From contig NC_009418.2 in NCBI RefSeq assembly GCF_000002875.2, positions 252,829 through 316,828 on the forward strand: a stretch of 64,000 nucleotides of DNA. The letters run 5' to 3'. Of this stretch, positions 10,901 through 22,563 are shown piece by piece. The notes below the pieces were generated by a model. That model worked only from the letters and a program-made list of their open reading frames with translations, did no database searches and was not told the DNA's origin. The position numbers and the translations under genes are program-made. Source of the DNA: Leishmania infantum JPCM5. Lineage: Eukaryota; Euglenozoa; Kinetoplastea; Trypanosomatida; Trypanosomatidae. The stretch's first letter is position 1. Each line of letters starts with the position of its first letter.

Positions 10901-13900
10901 AGCGGCGCCACCATCACACTGGGTCTGCCGCCCCGCGCGGGAGGGCAACCGCCAACAGCGGAAGCAGAGGCGGAGGAATGTGAGGTGCCCGACGCCCTCG
11001 AGGACGATCTGGCGAACGATGATGAAGTAGAGATGGAGGTGGTGTCCTCCTCGCTGCACCCAACGCGGATGGGCAGCCACAGCCTCCGCGACGGCAGCAA
11101 CGGCATGGTACACAGCGATGTGCGCCGGCGGCCGGCGTCTGACTCAGTGACCTCCTTGCCGCTCAACCGAGTGCCGCCAACCGCGTCCGCCTCAGAGGCC
11201 AGCTGTGCACCTTCAGCGCTTGAAGCCTCGCCGCCACCGGCCCCGCTCGCGTCCGATGGCAGGCCGTTCTGCAGCACGTCGTTCATGGGCGGCAACGAGG
11301 CCCCCAGCACCACCTCGACATCTCGGCCCACCGTGGCCAAAGCGGCGCCGGCGCCACCCACCCCGCTGCCGTCCGTCTCGCGACCGCTGCGCCTCTCCAC
11401 CACGCCGTCGCAGCCGCAGCCAGACGGCAAAGAAGAGAATGAGGAAGAGGCGGTGGCATTCTCTGACGAGCAGTCGAGCCCGACTTGCGCGCTGTCGCAC
11501 ACTGTCCTTAGGGCCGACTCGATGCCGATCCGCGGAAACGGTGCCGGCGCCGACTTCGACATGTCCTCCATCACGCTCGTGTCATCCCCCTCCATGTCGC
11601 AACAGACGTTTCATCAGCAAACGGCGACGGTGCAACAGTCATCGCTGCCGTCGACACTTGCCGTCACCGCTACACCGCCGGCGGATCTCACAGAGGGTGC
11701 CCCCGCCGCGCGCCCTAATGCTTCCGTACCGCTGCAGGTGCAGCAACAGCACAGGTCGATGCCCGCGACACAAGAGAGTATTTCGCCGCCGTCGCGTCTC
11801 CGCTCCCCGACCCCCAATCGCGTGCCTGCGGTGTGGGCTGAGATGCACGCCGAGGAGGACCTTATCACGTCTCCCGTCGAGCGGCCGAAGCCTTCTCAGT
11901 CGTTTGCGGACGAACCCCCGCCTCGAGTGGTGTGCGACGGAAACACACAGCCGGTGCATCTAGGCTCGCGGCCGAAGGACCGCAGCACCACCGCGCGTCC
12001 GTCCTCTACGCCGCACCCAGGCTCGCTCTCCGGTACGCGCTACGGCTTCGAAGCGGGAGATGGAGAAAAAACTGTTGCGCCGCCGCGACACACAGGCCGA
12101 CTCCGTCGTGGGGCAAGCGACGAAAGCAATGACAATGAGGCCACGCTCTTCTTTCGCGAGCCGCCTCGTGGTGAAGTGCAGGAGGTGGCCGCCGAGCCAA
12201 CGTCAATCCCATTGCAGAAGCAACACTCTGGCGTAGCGGTGGACCTCCTCAGCGATGGCTTTGCCATTTCGTCTCGCAGGGCCCCTGCAGCCGCCGTGGC
12301 ACCGGCGCAGGACGTCTCAGTCTCTCCGGATCACACCTCCGTAATCGAAGAGGAAGAAGCCGACTTGGAAGAGCGAGTGCCGTCCGCTGGCGCAGCAGCA
12401 AAACGCCTTTCGCTGCACCTCGAGTCGCCGTTAAAAGGGGTACAGTCCGCCGCCTCGTCTGTGCCGGCCGTTACTCGTGGGACTCTGAAGGACTCAACGA
12501 TGAAGAAGCCGAGTTCGTCTTGCACTCGCAGTGTCGTCGAAGATGACGAGCCATCCTTAAGTTTTTTGGCGCCGCCACCGCCGCTACCGCCACCGCCGCC
12601 GGTACAACCACAAGTACGACCATCACCTTCGCAGGAGCATGCACACGGAGCGCCAGAAGTTGATGCCTTGGCGCGCACGTCGCCGGCAGAAGCGTCTGTG
12701 TCGGGCGCCGGTCACTCGCGAGCGATGGAGGGCAATGACGGCTCTGTAGCCTCTATCGACAACGCCCCGCTCTCCCCGTCGTCCTTGAGCGGCAGCTTTG
12801 CAGGCGCACCGCACCGGATGCTGCATCAACCACGCCGGCCATCAGCGTCTGATGTCGGGCCAAGTCTGAGCTCAGTAGGGGGTGCGTTTGCCCCTCCGCG
12901 TCTGCAGCGCTCGACTGGCTCGTCGCCATCGGTAGAAGCCCAGCCTCTTCTGTGCATCGTAACCCCCGGGCCAGCGGCTGCAGTGGGTGCCACCGCCAGC
13001 GTTGGCCAGCACAGCCGCAGCGGTGCTCGACCTCTCACGGCGAGCTTGCCGCGTGAACACCCTTGCCCAGAGGTGACGCCCGCGCTCGTGGAGCCGCAGC
13101 GCCCCTCTCCGTCGGCGCGACCTGTTCCGGCCGCAATGCGCACAAATCCTGTAACCCCGGGCGATCCTGTCGACTCCACTGCGGCGACGGCTGCAGGGCC
13201 GTCGCCACTGGAGGAAAAGACCTCGCCGGTGCCCGAAAAGGCGGAAGCGTCACGGGCCCGATTGGAGGGAGTCACTCACGTCCATGATTCCCTGCGATGC
13301 AACAGCAAGGTTAGTGCAAACACGATGTCAGAGACACCTGGAAGTCGGCTTCCAAGCATCGCCTCCACAGCAGCGCCCGAAAGTCCGATGCACGCGTTAG
13401 AAGAGCTCTCGGCAGCTTTGCGCCTACCAGGTGTGATGCGCAGCGACACACCTGGAAATGTGGGCAGTGCGGTCTCGCCTCTCGCCGAGCCGCTGCAGGC
13501 GGCTCCTGTGCACGCACGTGAGCTTCCTGCGCGCGCAGGAAACAGCGCCGTCCCACGGAGTAGCCCTCACGAGGGAGCGTCACCCGCGCCCCTTCCCGGG
13601 GTCAACGTCGACGCGCCGGAGTCGAACACGCTAAACCTGGAACGCGCCTCACCGCGATCGGCACCACCCGTTGCAGCCCAGGCGCCACCATCCACCATCT
13701 CCACTCCGCGTAGCCGCAGCGGAGGTCGAGAGGGCCCGGCCAGCGTTCGGAACTCGACCCCGACAGAGCCGCCGGTGTCGGATGAGGCCGCTTCGAGACG
13801 CCGTGAAGATGTCGCCAATATACTGAAGCGCATAAAGGCGAAGAAGGAGCAGGAGCAAAAAAGGAGTTCTGAGGTGGGCACGCCGACGAGCCCCACGTGG

Positions 13901-13951
13901 AGCGAAAGCGCCTCTTCTGGAACGAAAGACGTGGACTCCCCATCCATGTAG
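6770..13951 (+). CDS. Large proline-rich, coiled-coil protein of unknown function (2393 aa)
   Basis: First gene of the plus-strand polycistron, starting at an ATG 112 bases after a good splice acceptor. The N-terminus (about 10-50) is a charged Glu/Gln helix. Residues 60-880 are low-complexity Ser/Ala/Pro sequence with polyproline runs at about 259-266, 295-302, 388-402 and 503-511, and another near 1934-1946. Residues about 896-1081 and 1121-1221 form heptad-rich coiled coils (for example MLQGSVEQLEMLVEECNAEV). A long disordered Ser/Pro/Ala tail ends in a basic helix, VANILKRIKAKKEQEQKR, near 2345-2362. The polyproline runs resemble formin FH1 segments, but I see no FH2 domain. A scaffold or cytoskeletal role is possible, but I do not recognise the family. 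Codon use is GC3-rich and the frame is unbroken. Confidence 0.85.
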
Positions 13952-15360
13952 CGCGCCTCGGTGTCTCTCTGGAGCCTCTTCGTGTGGCAGAGACGCGGCA
14001 AAAATACCGATGAAGGCCCGCGAGCACGTCTTTTTCTCCCGCCTCTGCTCACCAGCTCCTTGAAGCACATACGCGCACACGCACACACTTATTCCCCACC
14101 ACGATGACGCTAACGCTTCGCACACCTTGACGCGCGCCCATCTGCACTTTACCTTCAACCGGTGTGCGTGCCGCCGCTGCTGCAGCAGCAGTGGCGGCCT
14201 CTCTCTCTCTCCTCCCCCTCACGCCGTCCCCGCGAGCCGCCCGTGTCGAGCGCGCTTCTATGTTGTGGTTTCTTCCCTCTGTATTACTTTCGCTTAGAGT
14301 TCTTTTTTTTTTTGCTTTCGTTGTTTTTGTGTTACTGCGCACCGCTCTGTTTGTCCTAAGAGCATGCAGGATTAAAAAAAAAAAGAAGGATGTCTCTCGC
14401 CTTTCGTCTCCCTCGCCGTCCTCCCTTGCTTGCAGCGATATCATCAGAAAGAGATATCAGGAAATCGAGCGGCTACTCTGTTGTGAGATCCGTCCTTCCG
14501 CGGCGACAGATGCTCAGGGCCTTTATTCTGCCGAGCGTCGTTGAGCGCCGCCTCGCCATCCTTCTTCGATGCACCACTCTCTCTCCCGTGTTGTGTTTAC
14601 GTGGTCTCTCCTCGCATAGGACACCAGCTCCTGGGGCGTTCTGCTGGCCCCCAGCACGCTCGCAAGTATTTCCCTTTTGCTTTCTGCATCTCTACTCCGC
14701 CCCCTCCCCTTCTCCCTCCCGCCGCACTACACACGTTTGAGTGACTTCGTCCTCTCGCATCATACGTTGAAGGACTCACACCAAGTACATAGAGATACAC
14801 ATATATATATATATATATATACACTTACATAAACTCAATAGAACTCAAACGAAGCCGGCGGCGCGCCGCGTCATCGTATCCTTCTCCTTTTTTGTGTTTC
14901 GACTGCTGCCGTGGCACTCACTGCCCCCCTCGAGCCAAACCCACGCTAGAAAACTACACGGGGGATTGCGCACCTCTGCGCGCTGCAGACAGCAGCTTTC
15001 TTTGTGTGTTTCCAGCACCTATCCACACCACGCACCACCTTGCGTACGGCCGCAACGCCAATACGGTCTTCGCCGCACAAGTGCATAGATTGCACCATCT
15101 CACACATCATTGTCTGTGCGTTTGCTCTGTCCTCTTGCTCCTATCAAGGTTCGTTGCGCTCCCCTCGCCCCCCCCCACACACGCGCGCGCGCAAAGACAA
15201 ACACGCGTACTCTCCCGTTGTTGGTGGACGAAGTGGTAACATCACACGGCTACCGTCATTCATCTTTTCGCTCCTTGCTGTGTGCGAAGGCGATTGTGTA
15301 CCTTCACGGCAGTCGTGCTAGCTCGCTTCGACCGCTCTCCTCCTCTGTTCTTCACTCACA
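13952..15360. other. Intergenic spacer with TA microsatellite
   Basis: 1.4 kb of UTR-like pyrimidine-rich sequence with no supported ORF. A pure (AT)10 run lies at 14801-14820. T/C tracts around 14285-14340 and 14880-14900 could serve trans-splicing of the next gene. Confidence 0.65.
14801..14820. repeat. (AT)n microsatellite
   Basis: Twenty bases of uninterrupted AT dinucleotide inside the spacer, a likely site of length polymorphism. Confidence 0.9.
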
Positions 15361-18300
15361 ATGAACACATCAATGGCTGATGTCGACTCCATAGACGCCC
15401 CGCCGCGGGTTGCCCCACCGTCTGTACCAGAGACCAGGCCCGTCGCGAAAGTACAGGGAGAGCAATCGGCAGACCAGCGGCAGCAGAGAAGGTGTGACTT
15501 GGAAGACATTTTTCAGCCCTCTTCGACTGCAGATGGCCACGCTGCGGACGGCAAAAGTGGCCCGCACAGAGGTGGCGACCGTAGCAGCACCTCTTCCTCA
15601 TCTTCGTGCCGGGTGCGCACACCTTTGATGTCCGTTGCCGCCTCCCGTGCGCGAGTTCCCTCGAAGGAAGTCCTTTACAGGAGACGCAGCGGCCCCCACC
15701 AACACCGCCCATCTCCCTCGCTGGTGAGTGCAACCGACGTTGTTATCGAAGGAAGAGGTGATGACATATATACAGGGCACGGAGCCTCAGGGCGCGATGG
15801 GCAGCTCACATCGTCACCGGCGAACCCCGGGCCGTCTCTCGCTCGGCAATATGGCGAAAATGCTGCGCTTACGCGCGCCATCGCGGCTGACGTGGCGGCG
15901 GCCTCAGCGGAAATCACATCCCATCGCCAAAAGAGTCGGGTCGCGAAGTTCCTTCTTGACATGGAGGGCGATCCGAGTGTGAGCACCGACGCCCTTCTGC
16001 GGCGCATGCAGACCAAGGAGAAGGAGTTCGATGAGAAGATCCACCAGATTCATCACACTTTTCAGAACGCAGGGGAGCAGCTCGTTGTGCGGGACAACAT
16101 CATCTCCCATCTGAAGGAAGAGCTCGCTGGTCTTCGTGCGGAGGTCGCGCGGATACCGAAAGAGTACCAGGAGCGAGAGGAGAAGCTACTGCTCCGTGTA
16201 GAGGCCATGATGACGGAGCTGTCGGAGGAGCAGAAGCGTGCCCATCACTCCCGCCGCACCGCCGAGGAGGAGGTGCGCGCTGTCCGTGATTCCTTGCAGA
16301 CGGCGGAGCAGCAGCTGGCGCAGCAGCAGCACATGTCAGACGATCTGTTGCGACAACTTCGTGCGAGCGACAAGGCACTTCAAGAAGAAAAGCAGCGGCA
16401 CGCCACCGCGCTTGCGGAGAGTCGGTGCGCCTACGAGGCCAAGCTCAGCGAGCTCCAACGCACCTTTCGCTCCATGGAGAAGCAGGTGGCCAAGTCGCAG
16501 TCGCGTCTGGAGGATATGGAGAAGGACCGCTGCCAGCAGCAGGCAAAGCTTCTAGAGCTGGAGCTGAGCGGCCGGCGGCGAATCTCCTCCGAGACGGTCA
16601 AGGCCAAGGAGCTTCTCACCGAAAACGAAGCCCTGCGCGACGAGGTGGAAGCCGTGCGCCTCAGTATGGCGCGTCTGCTGAGACTGATGAGCGAGGTGCC
16701 TGTCCTGTCGGACTACCTACAATGGAATGAACTGAGCAGCGAGTTTGTCTTCCTCGGCTACCCTACTCGATATTTTGACACGAGTCACCGAGGACGAGGA
16801 ACGTCCTCGCTGTCACCTAGTCGACGCACGGGCAGTCATGGAGCCTCTCCAGCGCGCCGTCGTGCTGCGGCTGTAGCCGCGGGGGACGACATGAGCTTCG
16901 ACAGGCCCGGGCCGTCGAGCCACTCTTCTGGCTACTATCAGGACACAAACGTCTCCGGTATCTCTGCGGGCGACACGGGCGTCGAGGATGGCGTCTACGC
17001 CGGCGTTGCGGCTTCGCTTTCCAAGAATGTCTGGCTGAACGGCCGGTGGGCTCAGGAAATGATCTCCATCATCTCGGCAGAGAACAACTTCACTCGTCTG
17101 AAACGAATAAAACTGCTGGAGCTGGAGGAGGCGGCGCAGCTAAGCGAGCGGCTGCCATCTGCGCGCGACGTCCTTGAGTGCCGTAAGCCGGAACATCATT
17201 ACTGGATCCCGTACGCCGTCTTCATGGAGGCGCAGAAATTCAAGAACAAGTACTACCCAAAACTGCCCGCCATGTCGCACTTTTCGCCATTTCTCATTCA
17301 ACTCAACAAGATTTGGCGCGCGAAGTTGCAGGACCGGCTGCGCATCATGCAGCAACAGACTTACAATCAACCGCAGCAGCCCTCTCAAGCGCGGCGCAGC
17401 GCCACTGGTGAGAGTCGGTTCGCCAGTCGCGCGCGAACCCGTGAAGGCAATCTCGATGACCAGGGAAGCAGCGCAGTAAGCCGGCTAACAAGTCGCGGCT
17501 GCGTCGCACCTTTGCCGAGGCCGGGCGAGCTGTTTTCGGAGTGGGCGCGCCAAGAAGCCCGCATGGATGAAATTCACGCTGAACACCATCGCCTGCGCCG
17601 CGAGGTGCGCCTCCATGTCAGCAGCCAAAAAGGTCTGCAGCTCTTTCGACTGTACGACGAGCTTGTGCGCGGTGCCCATCAGACCCTCGGCGAAGTCCTT
17701 CGGCTGGCAGAGGACCTCTACGACAGTGCGATGGCTCAGCGCGTGTCAGAGTCGGAGGACCGAAAGCGCGCAGCATCCAGCGCGCTTCATGAGATTAAGC
17801 AACAGGGGCAAGCAAGTGCAGAGATGGCTGATCTTGCTGAGGCGCGTGATCGGCTGCTGTGCGTCGTGGATCACACGTGTCAGCAGGTGTGTGATGTCGG
17901 AGACTCCTTGTCCACCCGAATGATGTCCTACTATAGTGATCTGCATCAACTCATTCACATGCTACACCACCACATTCGCCAGGCTCGTGAGCGCAGCCGT
18001 CACAAGACGCGTGAGCAAGCTAGCAGCGACGGTACGAGAAGCGGCAGCAGCACTAGCAGCTCCACCGCCCCGTGGTCTGGAAGGATCTCGAGCACTGTTT
18101 TGTCCACCGAAGAGCTTCAACAGCGACTTCGCGAGCTTCTCCACGGCCAGTACGGAACGGCCCGCGGCCCTGGTGCCGATGCGGATCATGCTGCAGATGC
18201 TGCTGCAGCGCCCGGGGCAATCAGCAGCGACGCGCTGTTGAAGCTGGCCGCCAGCGTGCTGGACTTCGGCGAAGAGATCCGCCGCGAAGTGACTCACGCC

Positions 18301-18366
18301 ACCGCTGCCCTCCGCGTAGTTGCCGAGCAGGGCATGAGAGAAGCAGCTCAGTGTCAAGGCGCGTGA
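15361..18366 (+). CDS. Coiled-coil protein of unknown function (1001 aa)
   Basis: The ATG-initiated frame is open to a TGA at 18364-18366. The first ~170 residues are Ser/Arg-rich and probably disordered. Residues about 211-447 are a long coiled coil rich in Glu, Gln, Lys and Arg. A short Ser-rich linker precedes a compact, probably folded block at about 555-664, containing NGRWAQEMISIISAENNFTR and YWIPYAVFMEAQKFKNKYYP, with many aromatic residues that would suit a conserved domain. Residues about 729-877 are helical again, followed by a Ser-rich linker and a helical C-terminus. The arrangement (disordered, coiled coil, small globular block, coiled coil) is common in trypanosomatid basal body and axoneme proteins, but I cannot name this one. 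It sits in the middle of the plus-strand polycistron. Confidence 0.85.
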   Translation: MNTSMADVDSIDAPPRVAPPSVPETRPVAKVQGEQSADQRQQRRCDLEDIFQPSSTADGHAADGKSGPHRGGDRSSTSSSSSCRVRTPLMSVAASRARVPSKEVLYRRRSGPHQHRPSPSLVSATDVVIEGRGDDIYTGHGASGRDGQLTSSPANPGPSLARQYGENAALTRAIAADVAAASAEITSHRQKSRVAKFLLDMEGDPSVSTDALLRRMQTKEKEFDEKIHQIHHTFQNAGEQLVVRDNIISHLKEELAGLRAEVARIPKEYQEREEKLLLRVEAMMTELSEEQKRAHHSRRTAEEEVRAVRDSLQTAEQQLAQQQHMSDDLLRQLRASDKALQEEKQRHATALAESRCAYEAKLSELQRTFRSMEKQVAKSQSRLEDMEKDRCQQQAKLLELELSGRRRISSETVKAKELLTENEALRDEVEAVRLSMARLLRLMSEVPVLSDYLQWNELSSEFVFLGYPTRYFDTSHRGRGTSSLSPSRRTGSHGASPARRRAAAVAAGDDMSFDRPGPSSHSSGYYQDTNVSGISAGDTGVEDGVYAGVAASLSKNVWLNGRWAQEMISIISAENNFTRLKRIKLLELEEAAQLSERLPSARDVLECRKPEHHYWIPYAVFMEAQKFKNKYYPKLPAMSHFSPFLIQLNKIWRAKLQDRLRIMQQQTYNQPQQPSQARRSATGESRFASRARTREGNLDDQGSSAVSRLTSRGCVAPLPRPGELFSEWARQEARMDEIHAEHHRLRREVRLHVSSQKGLQLFRLYDELVRGAHQTLGEVLRLAEDLYDSAMAQRVSESEDRKRAASSALHEIKQQGQASAEMADLAEARDRLLCVVDHTCQQVCDVGDSLSTRMMSYYSDLHQLIHMLHHHIRQARERSRHKTREQASSDGTRSGSSTSSSTAPWSGRISSTVLSTEELQQRLRELLHGQYGTARGPGADADHAADAAAAPGAISSDALLKLAASVLDFGEEIRREVTHATAALRVVAEQGMREAAQCQGA

Positions 18367-19428
18367 TCTGAGAGAGAGGTGGGAAGGAACGTCACTGTTT
18401 CCACGTGCTGGTTTCACGCTCTCCACACGTCAGCTCGGTCTCTCCATTGCAGCGGTCGTTTCCGCGTCCACATAGTCGGTGGATGCGGCGCGCACCTCAC
18501 ACAGCTCTGCGTCGCTTATCATCAGTTTGTTTGCTTGTTCGAGTCTGTTATCCCCTTCGTGTACCTGTACCGTGTGTATGTGTGTATGTGCACGTGTGCG
18601 TGTGTGGATGCACGGAGGTCGCAGGCGTCCCTGCAGGTGCTGATCAACTCCTTTTTTGTCGTTTGTCACGCAGGTCGACAAACAGGATATAAGGGAGAGA
18701 GCGAGGAAGAAATGTTGTGGTGCGATGTCAGCCATGAAGTGACCAGGAGGATATCTACCTGGTGCACCATTCAACACGCGAAGGAGGTGGAGAAGCAACA
18801 CCAACGGCGATGTTAGCCGCAGCAGTTCTGCGTGGGTAGCGGAGTGTGTGTTTGGATGTCGTTTTATCTTGCTGGCGACGTCATTGAGTCTCTCTGCTGT
18901 ACAGGCTCACGGGTGAAGTGTACCCCAGCGCCGCCCGCACATCTCTACGATGCACAACTTCTGTGCTCGACCGTACTGCGCCTTCCCTACTCATACATGC
19001 TCGCTGCCCCCCCTCCCCTCCTCTCTCTCTGTCGCTCCCTCTTTTGGATATACTATCGTGTTTTGCTTTGGTGGGGTGTGCGGCATGGATCGCTGTGGTG
19101 ATCCTCTGCGAGGAGAAGCATCAAAACCTGATTCCTTCGCCTTTCCTCCTCAACCCCGCACATTACGGGTACCCTCATTTCGTGCTTCTCACAGGCACAG
19201 TCAAGGGAGGGAGTGGGGGGCGCAAGTCGTGGTTGGAAGGCGCAGAAGGCAAGGCACAACGATAGGATCAGCTAATCGGTACTGCACCTCTGCTTATTCA
19301 AGGATCATCAAGGCCAGTACCCGCCCATGGGAAAGATTGGATCGGTTCTGCAATCGTGTCCGCAAAGAGAGGCGGGGGAGTAGCTGTTCGAATTCTCCAA
19401 ACGAAAAGGAAGCAGTCGGTTTGTAGTC
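18367..19428. other. Intergenic spacer
   Basis: About 1.06 kb with GT-rich stretches (18570-18610) and a strong C/T tract at about 19003-19046 that may guide trans-splicing of the next gene. No ORF with a convincing protein sequence. Confidence 0.65.
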
Positions 19429-22400
19429 ATGAGTGTAGGGTCCACGTCACTGCCGCCGTTGCTCCCCTCCGGCGCCGATCTTCTAGTCTGCATCGCCTCC
19501 TACTGGCCATCTGCAACACAAGGAAATGGGTCGGGCGCCGTGCGGCGCCAGCAAAGGCTTCCACTCGCATGGATCGCTGCCAGCCCTGCAGCACGCGTTG
19601 TTGCGGAGCAGCGGCATGCGTGGGTGGTGCTCCCCTTTACTCAGATCGGCACCTGCCCCGCTGATGCTGAAGTCGATGGCGCTGCCAGCGACGGAGTAGA
19701 GAACACATTCGGATCCGTTCTAGCAAACGCCACCGTGCAGCCAAGAGTGCTGCAGGTCGCTCTGAAGACGGACAGCGCGGATGCGAGCGCAACCGGACTT
19801 GTCTCTTCGTCTTCGAAGCAAACCGCACACGGGAGCGTGGTTGCGAGTGTACTGTCGTGGCTGAGACGGACCGGGGAGAGCCTCGCAGACGTTGGTCACG
19901 CAGTCTCGCCAGTGAGGCCTGCATCGCTTTCTTTCAACGGCCCCGCCTCTCCCCCATCCACGCCGCTGAAGACGGCCAAAGGCAGAAGCATCTCAGCGGC
20001 ACGAGGTGTGAAAAACGCTGCGGACGCAGCTGGATGCTGCGGAGCTCATATTGGCGGGATCACAGTAGTGTTGGTGTCGGGTGTGCACGAGCTCGACGCG
20101 GCCGGCGCCGGCGCAGCATTCACCGAAGGCAGAGCGTCGAGCGACGGAGCAGCGAAGCAGAAAGGCGCCTTTCCCACCCACGGCGAAGGAAAGCCGGCAG
20201 CACTGAGCCCACGTCTCCTCTTCCCCTCTACCACGTCGTGTGGCGGCTCCGTCGCCTCGATGCTGTCAGTCCCACCCAATGCAGCGGTCTACAATGGCAT
20301 GGCTGGAGGGAGCAGGGAGGAAAGGATGCCGTCCACCACAAACAGTATTTTCCGCGCTGGGGCAGAATTGCACGGCGACGATGGCGGGGCCGACGATGAG
20401 ACCGCAAACGACCCGAAGACAGCCACATCGGTGTATGTGGTGCAGCAGTTCAGCGAGCTTCGGCACCGCATACGCGAAGCACAACGGCAACGAGCGTCTG
20501 CGGCCGCCGTGTCATCACGTGGGCTTCTTACCACGGTATGGTACCGTCAAGTGTTTGTGGGCACTGCGGAAGCGACAGACAAGGCGCTGTGCGGTGTCTC
20601 ACAGTGGTGGTTGCAGCGCTCGATACGAAGGCACGAACTTCCCACGACGGCCTCCCAAGCCATCAGCCTCACACACGGAAGCCATAGTGTTCGCGTCAGT
20701 GGTAGTAGCTACAATGAGCCGCGAACGCTTCCACCGCCGTTGCTGCACATCAAGTACGTGGACGACGTCTTCGCAGATCTTTGGTGGCCGCGCCGCTTCA
20801 TTATGATCGTGTATCACCGCCTCTCAGAGCGGACGGCGCATGCCCCGTGGGCGGCAAAGTTGTTTCTGCTGATGTGGATGATACTCGTTGTCTTTGTAGA
20901 AAGCGTTCTTCACGGCGTTCTGCAAGTCGCTCCGCCCCTCCGCGCCAGTGATGAGCGGCACAGCGGCAGCGGAAACGGCACGAGCCACCAATGCCGCGTC
21001 CCTCCCGTGGATCTCATCTCTGCCTTCCACAAAATGGGAAGGGTCTACGGAAGGCACCAGTTGGCAGCTCTCGATGTGAGTCACACTGGAGTGCGTGGCA
21101 CCCACCTACTCGCCTGCGTCCTCGGAAGCGTGATGACACCGCCGACGACCAGTGAGGGCGAGGCAGCTGTGGCGCATGGCAAGGGATTGTGGGCGCTGGA
21201 CGTGGCAGGGTGCACGCAGCTGCGCCACCGTCGCGGGGAGCTGTATGCCTTGTCCCACATGCTGGACCAACTATGCAGCCACGCTGCCAGTCGAGTTGCT
21301 GAGCTCTCCCTAAGGGAACCTTCTGGAACGCTCGCCGTCGCCGACCTCCTTCTCTCCCTCTCCTTGCGAGATGGCTCGCGGTTTGCTTCTCCGTCCGCCA
21401 CCGGCCTCGCACTGGCCCTTTTGACACACCACGGTCATCTCACCTGGGTGTGCGCCGCCGGCAGCGACGTGGACAGTGCCGCTTTGCGTGAGCTGGGTCG
21501 GTACGCGCTGCTGGTGGAAGCCGCTGCGGCGACGCAGCAGCCTCAACCGCCGCACTCACCGATGTGCACCTTACGCGCACTCGACCTGACCAGCGCTCTG
21601 AGGGTTGATGATGTAAACCCGATGGGGTACTTGACGCAGCTGGAGCAGCTGCTACTGCCCTTCACCTACGTTGACGACGTAGGCATCGGTAGCCTCGACG
21701 GTCACACATACGCGCATGACCTAAGTGCGATGTTGGCGTTGTTCACTACAGCGATAGCAAAAGAGGCCCCTGAGCTACCAGATGACGCACAGAAATCGCT
21801 GCAGAGTACTCTGGACGCTCTGCAGCATCTTATCCTCATCGACGACGACGGCGCTGGGCAAGCGGATGTGCACCGCGGGAATCCGCGCAAGGATCTCGTG
21901 GAGGCGCTTCACCAGAAGTTCCGCTCCCATCTGTATCACCTCGACCTTACATACTGTCTCTGTGTCTCAAGTGTAAAGGGCCTGGTGCGCCAGCAGCAGC
22001 TTGAGCTGCTGAACCTTAGCCAAACTCGAGTGAACAAGTTTGGCCTGTTCGGTGGCACAGACCCGCATGACTCATCAGGGTCGTCCGCGTCCGCGGCTCA
22101 GCCCCGTCGCACGCCGCCTCTCCGACTCTTCATTGCGGAGATGTGCGAGCATCTCAGTGACCTCAGCGGTCTCGCTCACATAAGCACACTCGAGTGTGTC
22201 ATTGTGCGCAGTGGCTCCCTCGGCGATGATGGGCTGCGTGCCCTGTGCACCCCTGACATGCAGCGCCTGCAGCTGATGGATCTGAGCTACTGCGATCGCC
22301 TGCACCATGTAGGGTGCCTGGCGCAGCTGCCCGCCTTGGAGACACTCATCCTGGACAGCACCGACGTAACCCCAGCGGAGGTGAAGCAGCTTCGCTCCAG

Positions 22401-22563
22401 TCGCTCTCTGCACACGCTATCACTGCGCTTTTGCACCGAGTTTGCCTTCATTGGCAGGGACTTGGAGAAGCTGGAGGCGGTAGTGGGCACCTTCGCAGCG
22501 CTCAATAGGTACCTGTATGAGGACCTTGCCGGAGATGATGAGCTTCGCAAGAAGACGAACTGA
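19429..22563 (+). CDS. Leucine-rich-repeat protein with one predicted membrane segment (1044 aa)
   Basis: The C-terminal half, residues about 525-1018, is built of irregular leucine-rich repeats: LAALDVSHTGVRGTHLL, LWALDVAGCTQLRHRRGEL, LRALDLTSALRVDDV, LYHLDLTYCLCVSSVKGL, LELLNLSQTRVNKFGLF, LQLMDLSYCDRLHHVGCL and LETLILDSTDVTPAEVKQL. The Asp/Asn-Leu-Ser/Thr-x-Cys pattern is the cysteine-containing RNI/AMN1-like type. Residues about 477-501 (AKLFLLMWMILVVFVESVL) form a hydrophobic segment long enough to span a membrane; I see no N-terminal signal peptide. The first 450 residues are mostly Ala/Ser-rich. LRR domains usually bind proteins, and partner and location cannot be read from the sequence. 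The frame is intact and GC3-rich. Confidence 0.85.
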   Translation: MSVGSTSLPPLLPSGADLLVCIASYWPSATQGNGSGAVRRQQRLPLAWIAASPAARVVAEQRHAWVVLPFTQIGTCPADAEVDGAASDGVENTFGSVLANATVQPRVLQVALKTDSADASATGLVSSSSKQTAHGSVVASVLSWLRRTGESLADVGHAVSPVRPASLSFNGPASPPSTPLKTAKGRSISAARGVKNAADAAGCCGAHIGGITVVLVSGVHELDAAGAGAAFTEGRASSDGAAKQKGAFPTHGEGKPAALSPRLLFPSTTSCGGSVASMLSVPPNAAVYNGMAGGSREERMPSTTNSIFRAGAELHGDDGGADDETANDPKTATSVYVVQQFSELRHRIREAQRQRASAAAVSSRGLLTTVWYRQVFVGTAEATDKALCGVSQWWLQRSIRRHELPTTASQAISLTHGSHSVRVSGSSYNEPRTLPPPLLHIKYVDDVFADLWWPRRFIMIVYHRLSERTAHAPWAAKLFLLMWMILVVFVESVLHGVLQVAPPLRASDERHSGSGNGTSHQCRVPPVDLISAFHKMGRVYGRHQLAALDVSHTGVRGTHLLACVLGSVMTPPTTSEGEAAVAHGKGLWALDVAGCTQLRHRRGELYALSHMLDQLCSHAASRVAELSLREPSGTLAVADLLLSLSLRDGSRFASPSATGLALALLTHHGHLTWVCAAGSDVDSAALRELGRYALLVEAAAATQQPQPPHSPMCTLRALDLTSALRVDDVNPMGYLTQLEQLLLPFTYVDDVGIGSLDGHTYAHDLSAMLALFTTAIAKEAPELPDDAQKSLQSTLDALQHLILIDDDGAGQADVHRGNPRKDLVEALHQKFRSHLYHLDLTYCLCVSSVKGLVRQQQLELLNLSQTRVNKFGLFGGTDPHDSSGSSASAAQPRRTPPLRLFIAEMCEHLSDLSGLAHISTLECVIVRSGSLGDDGLRALCTPDMQRLQLMDLSYCDRLHHVGCLAQLPALETLILDSTDVTPAEVKQLRSSRSLHTLSLRFCTEFAFIGRDLEKLEAVVGTFAALNRYLYEDLAGDDELRKKTN

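Noticed and set aside
10708..11595. 295-codon minus-strand ORF inside the 2393-aa gene
   Set aside because: Antisense shadow of a GC3-rich coding region; runs against the polycistron and has no domain.
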